Assembly: GCA_902800715.1 (NCBI GenBank) | Contig: CADCFN010000011.1 | Location: 1-64,000 of the forward strand | Reading direction: 5' to 3' | From: an uncultured Bacteroidales bacterium | GTDB taxonomy: Bacteria; Bacteroidota; Bacteroidia; Bacteroidales; Muribaculaceae | DNA length: 64,000 nucleotides | Shown: positions 63,074 through 64,000 of the stretch, piece by piece | Layout: every line of letters begins with the position of its first letter | Position numbering within the stretch: position 1 is the first letter of the stretch | Notes under the pieces: model-generated | Database searches by the model: none | What the model saw: only the letters and a program-made list of their open reading frames with translations | Told to the model about the DNA's origin: nothing | Position numbers and translations under genes: made by a program

Positions 63074-64000
63074 TCAATACTTGTGGTCGGTGTTGTTGAG
63101 TTCGTCGCTGGTGAGTTTCTTGTGGTCCATCTTGTACCAGCAGTAAGCGATGTAAGCCAGCACGAAGGGCACGAGGATGCTCACAACGCTCATCACCGTG
63201 AGGGTAAACTCGCTGGACGAACTGTTGCGCAGCGTGAGTGAACTCTGCACGTCGAGCAGCGAGGGCAAGTAGGCAGTGTTGTTGTAGCCCATAACCCAGA
63301 ACAGTGTCATCACCACCAGCACCGTGCCGATGCCTGCGGGCCAGATGCCGCTGCGGTAATCAGCCTTCCACAACGTCTTGCCAATGCCGAACAGCACCAT
63401 CACAACACCCAGCAGCAGGATAACCAGTGCCCACCACATTGCCAGGTAATTCTTAAGATACTTCATGGGCACCCACTGCACATTGCCGCTATCATCATAA
63501 CCCACGCCCGATGCGGTGAGAATGACTGCCACTGTAGCCAGAAACAGCACGACGAACACGGCGGCATTGACCAGCAACAGCTTGTGCTGACTCTTGTTGA
63601 CCTCATCATCATCGATGTTGTTGATGAAATATAGGGATGCCAGCGTGCGAGCCAGGAAGAACACCATGAAACCGAACAACAGGCACTTCCAGCAAGCGAT
63701 AGCCTCCAGGCCATGGCTCGGTCCCCACTGTGAAATGGTCGCTGCCTGCACATTGAGGATGTTGCTCTTGGTCACAGTGAACTCGGCACCGAAGAACATC
63801 GTTGCCACTGCCACACCTAGCAGGACGGGACCCACGATACCGTTAATCAGCAACAGCGTGTCATAGAAACGTGCCCCGTAGATGTTGCCAGGCTTGGAAC
63901 GATACTCGTAGCTAATAGCCTGAATCACAAAGCTGAACAGGATAAGCATCCACAGCCAATAGGCACCGCCGAAACTCGTGCTGTAAAACAGCGGGAACGA
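63074..64000 (-). CDS. cydB: Cytochrome bd ubiquinol/menaquinol oxidase subunit II, 3' part
   Basis: Subunit II of the oxygen-scavenging terminal oxidase in the inner membrane. The frame stays open to the window edge with 17 residues (including FPLFYSTSFGGAYWLW) before the first internal ATG at 63949, so the start lies outside. The visible 308 residues include about seven membrane segments; typical CydB has about 380. Subunit I (cydA) is expected just upstream beyond the window. The C-terminus YCWYKMDHKKLTSDELNN is typical of Bacteroidales. Presence of bd oxidase with PFOR fits a nanaerobic gut organism. Confidence 0.95.
   Translation of the reverse strand, partial: SFPLFYSTSFGGAYWLWMLILFSFVIQAISYEYRSKPGNIYGARFYDTLLLINGIVGPVLLGVAVATMFFGAEFTVTKSNILNVQAATISQWGPSHGLEAIACWKCLLFGFMVFFLARTLASLYFINNIDDDEVNKSQHKLLLVNAAVFVVLFLATVAVILTASGVGYDDSGNVQWVPMKYLKNYLAMWWALVILLLGVVMVLFGIGKTLWKADYRSGIWPAGIGTVLVVMTLFWVMGYNNTAYLPSLLDVQSSLTLRNSSSSEFTLTVMSVVSILVPFVLAYIAYCWYKMDHKKLTSDELNNTDHKY

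Overview
The window is a contiguous piece of a Bacteroidales chromosome, probably a gut or oral lineage close to Muribaculaceae or Prevotellaceae; the family is inference. Supporting signs are Bacteroidetes promoters (TTG or TTTG at -33, about 20 nt, then TAnnTTTG at -7) before many genes, near absence of Shine-Dalgarno sites, and lineage-typical families: BspA-like DUF285 repeats, a CHU_C/type IX-like sorting domain, DUF4270, DUF4105, DUF2027, tandem Skp/OmpH genes beside bamA and uppS, single-chain pyruvate:ferredoxin oxidoreductase and cytochrome bd. Coding DNA is moderately G+C rich; intergenic DNA is A+T rich.

Layout. 1-4 kb: the 3' part of nifJ, an SH3-like lipoprotein, a YkuD L,D-transpeptidase and a small Gln-rich protein. 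4-6.7 kb: glutamine synthetase (minus), four 85-bp tandem repeats at its promoter side, and a secreted dockerin-like protein. 6.7-10.3 kb: a fucose/deoxysugar cluster with FucP permease, RhaM-type mutarotase, a cytidylyltransferase fused to a GHMP-kinase-like domain, and an A+T-rich orphan lipoprotein. 10.4-12 kb: TrpB2 behind a leader that encodes three consecutive tryptophans followed by a terminator, i.e. an apparent trp attenuator. 12-19 kb: a HerA/DUF853 ATPase, a MITE-like inverted repeat, an XRE regulator, 1.3 kb of A+T-rich noncoding DNA with palindromes and 45-bp repeats, and uvrA. 19-25.3 kb: lytic transglycosylase, CHU_C protein, a large DUF285 surface protein and two small lipoproteins.

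25.5-32.3 kb: a C_GCAxxG_C_C protein whose promoter lies at the edge of a dispersed repeat, then the cell-shape operon mreB-mreC-mreD-mrdA-rodA. 32.3-36.3 kb: two paralogous membrane proteins, one fused to a rhomboid protease, separated by an A+T-rich STAND-like ATPase gene that has a perfect 16-bp palindrome upstream. 36.4-41.3 kb: a DUF4105 protein and secA. 41.4-46.5 kb: an unknown protein, tRNA-Thr(CGT) lying inside the 3' end of a DUF4270 reading frame, a glycogen-synthase-like protein, nagA and tRNA-His.

46.6-54.1 kb: an envelope-biogenesis block on the minus strand (DUF6242, DUF6089, uppS, bamA and three skp paralogues), joining lipid carrier synthesis to outer-membrane protein insertion. 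54.3-64 kb: ribD, prmC, an Lrp-family regulator, an inositol-monophosphatase family enzyme, an FKBP isomerase, trpS, a YgjP-type metalloprotease, a DUF2027/Smr protein, a small lipoprotein and the 3' part of cydB.

Most genes are housekeeping. The most unusual signals are the trp attenuator, the dispersed promoter-bearing repeat family, the rhomboid/ATPase locus, the MITE-like element, and the tRNA-Thr gene overlapped by a coding frame.
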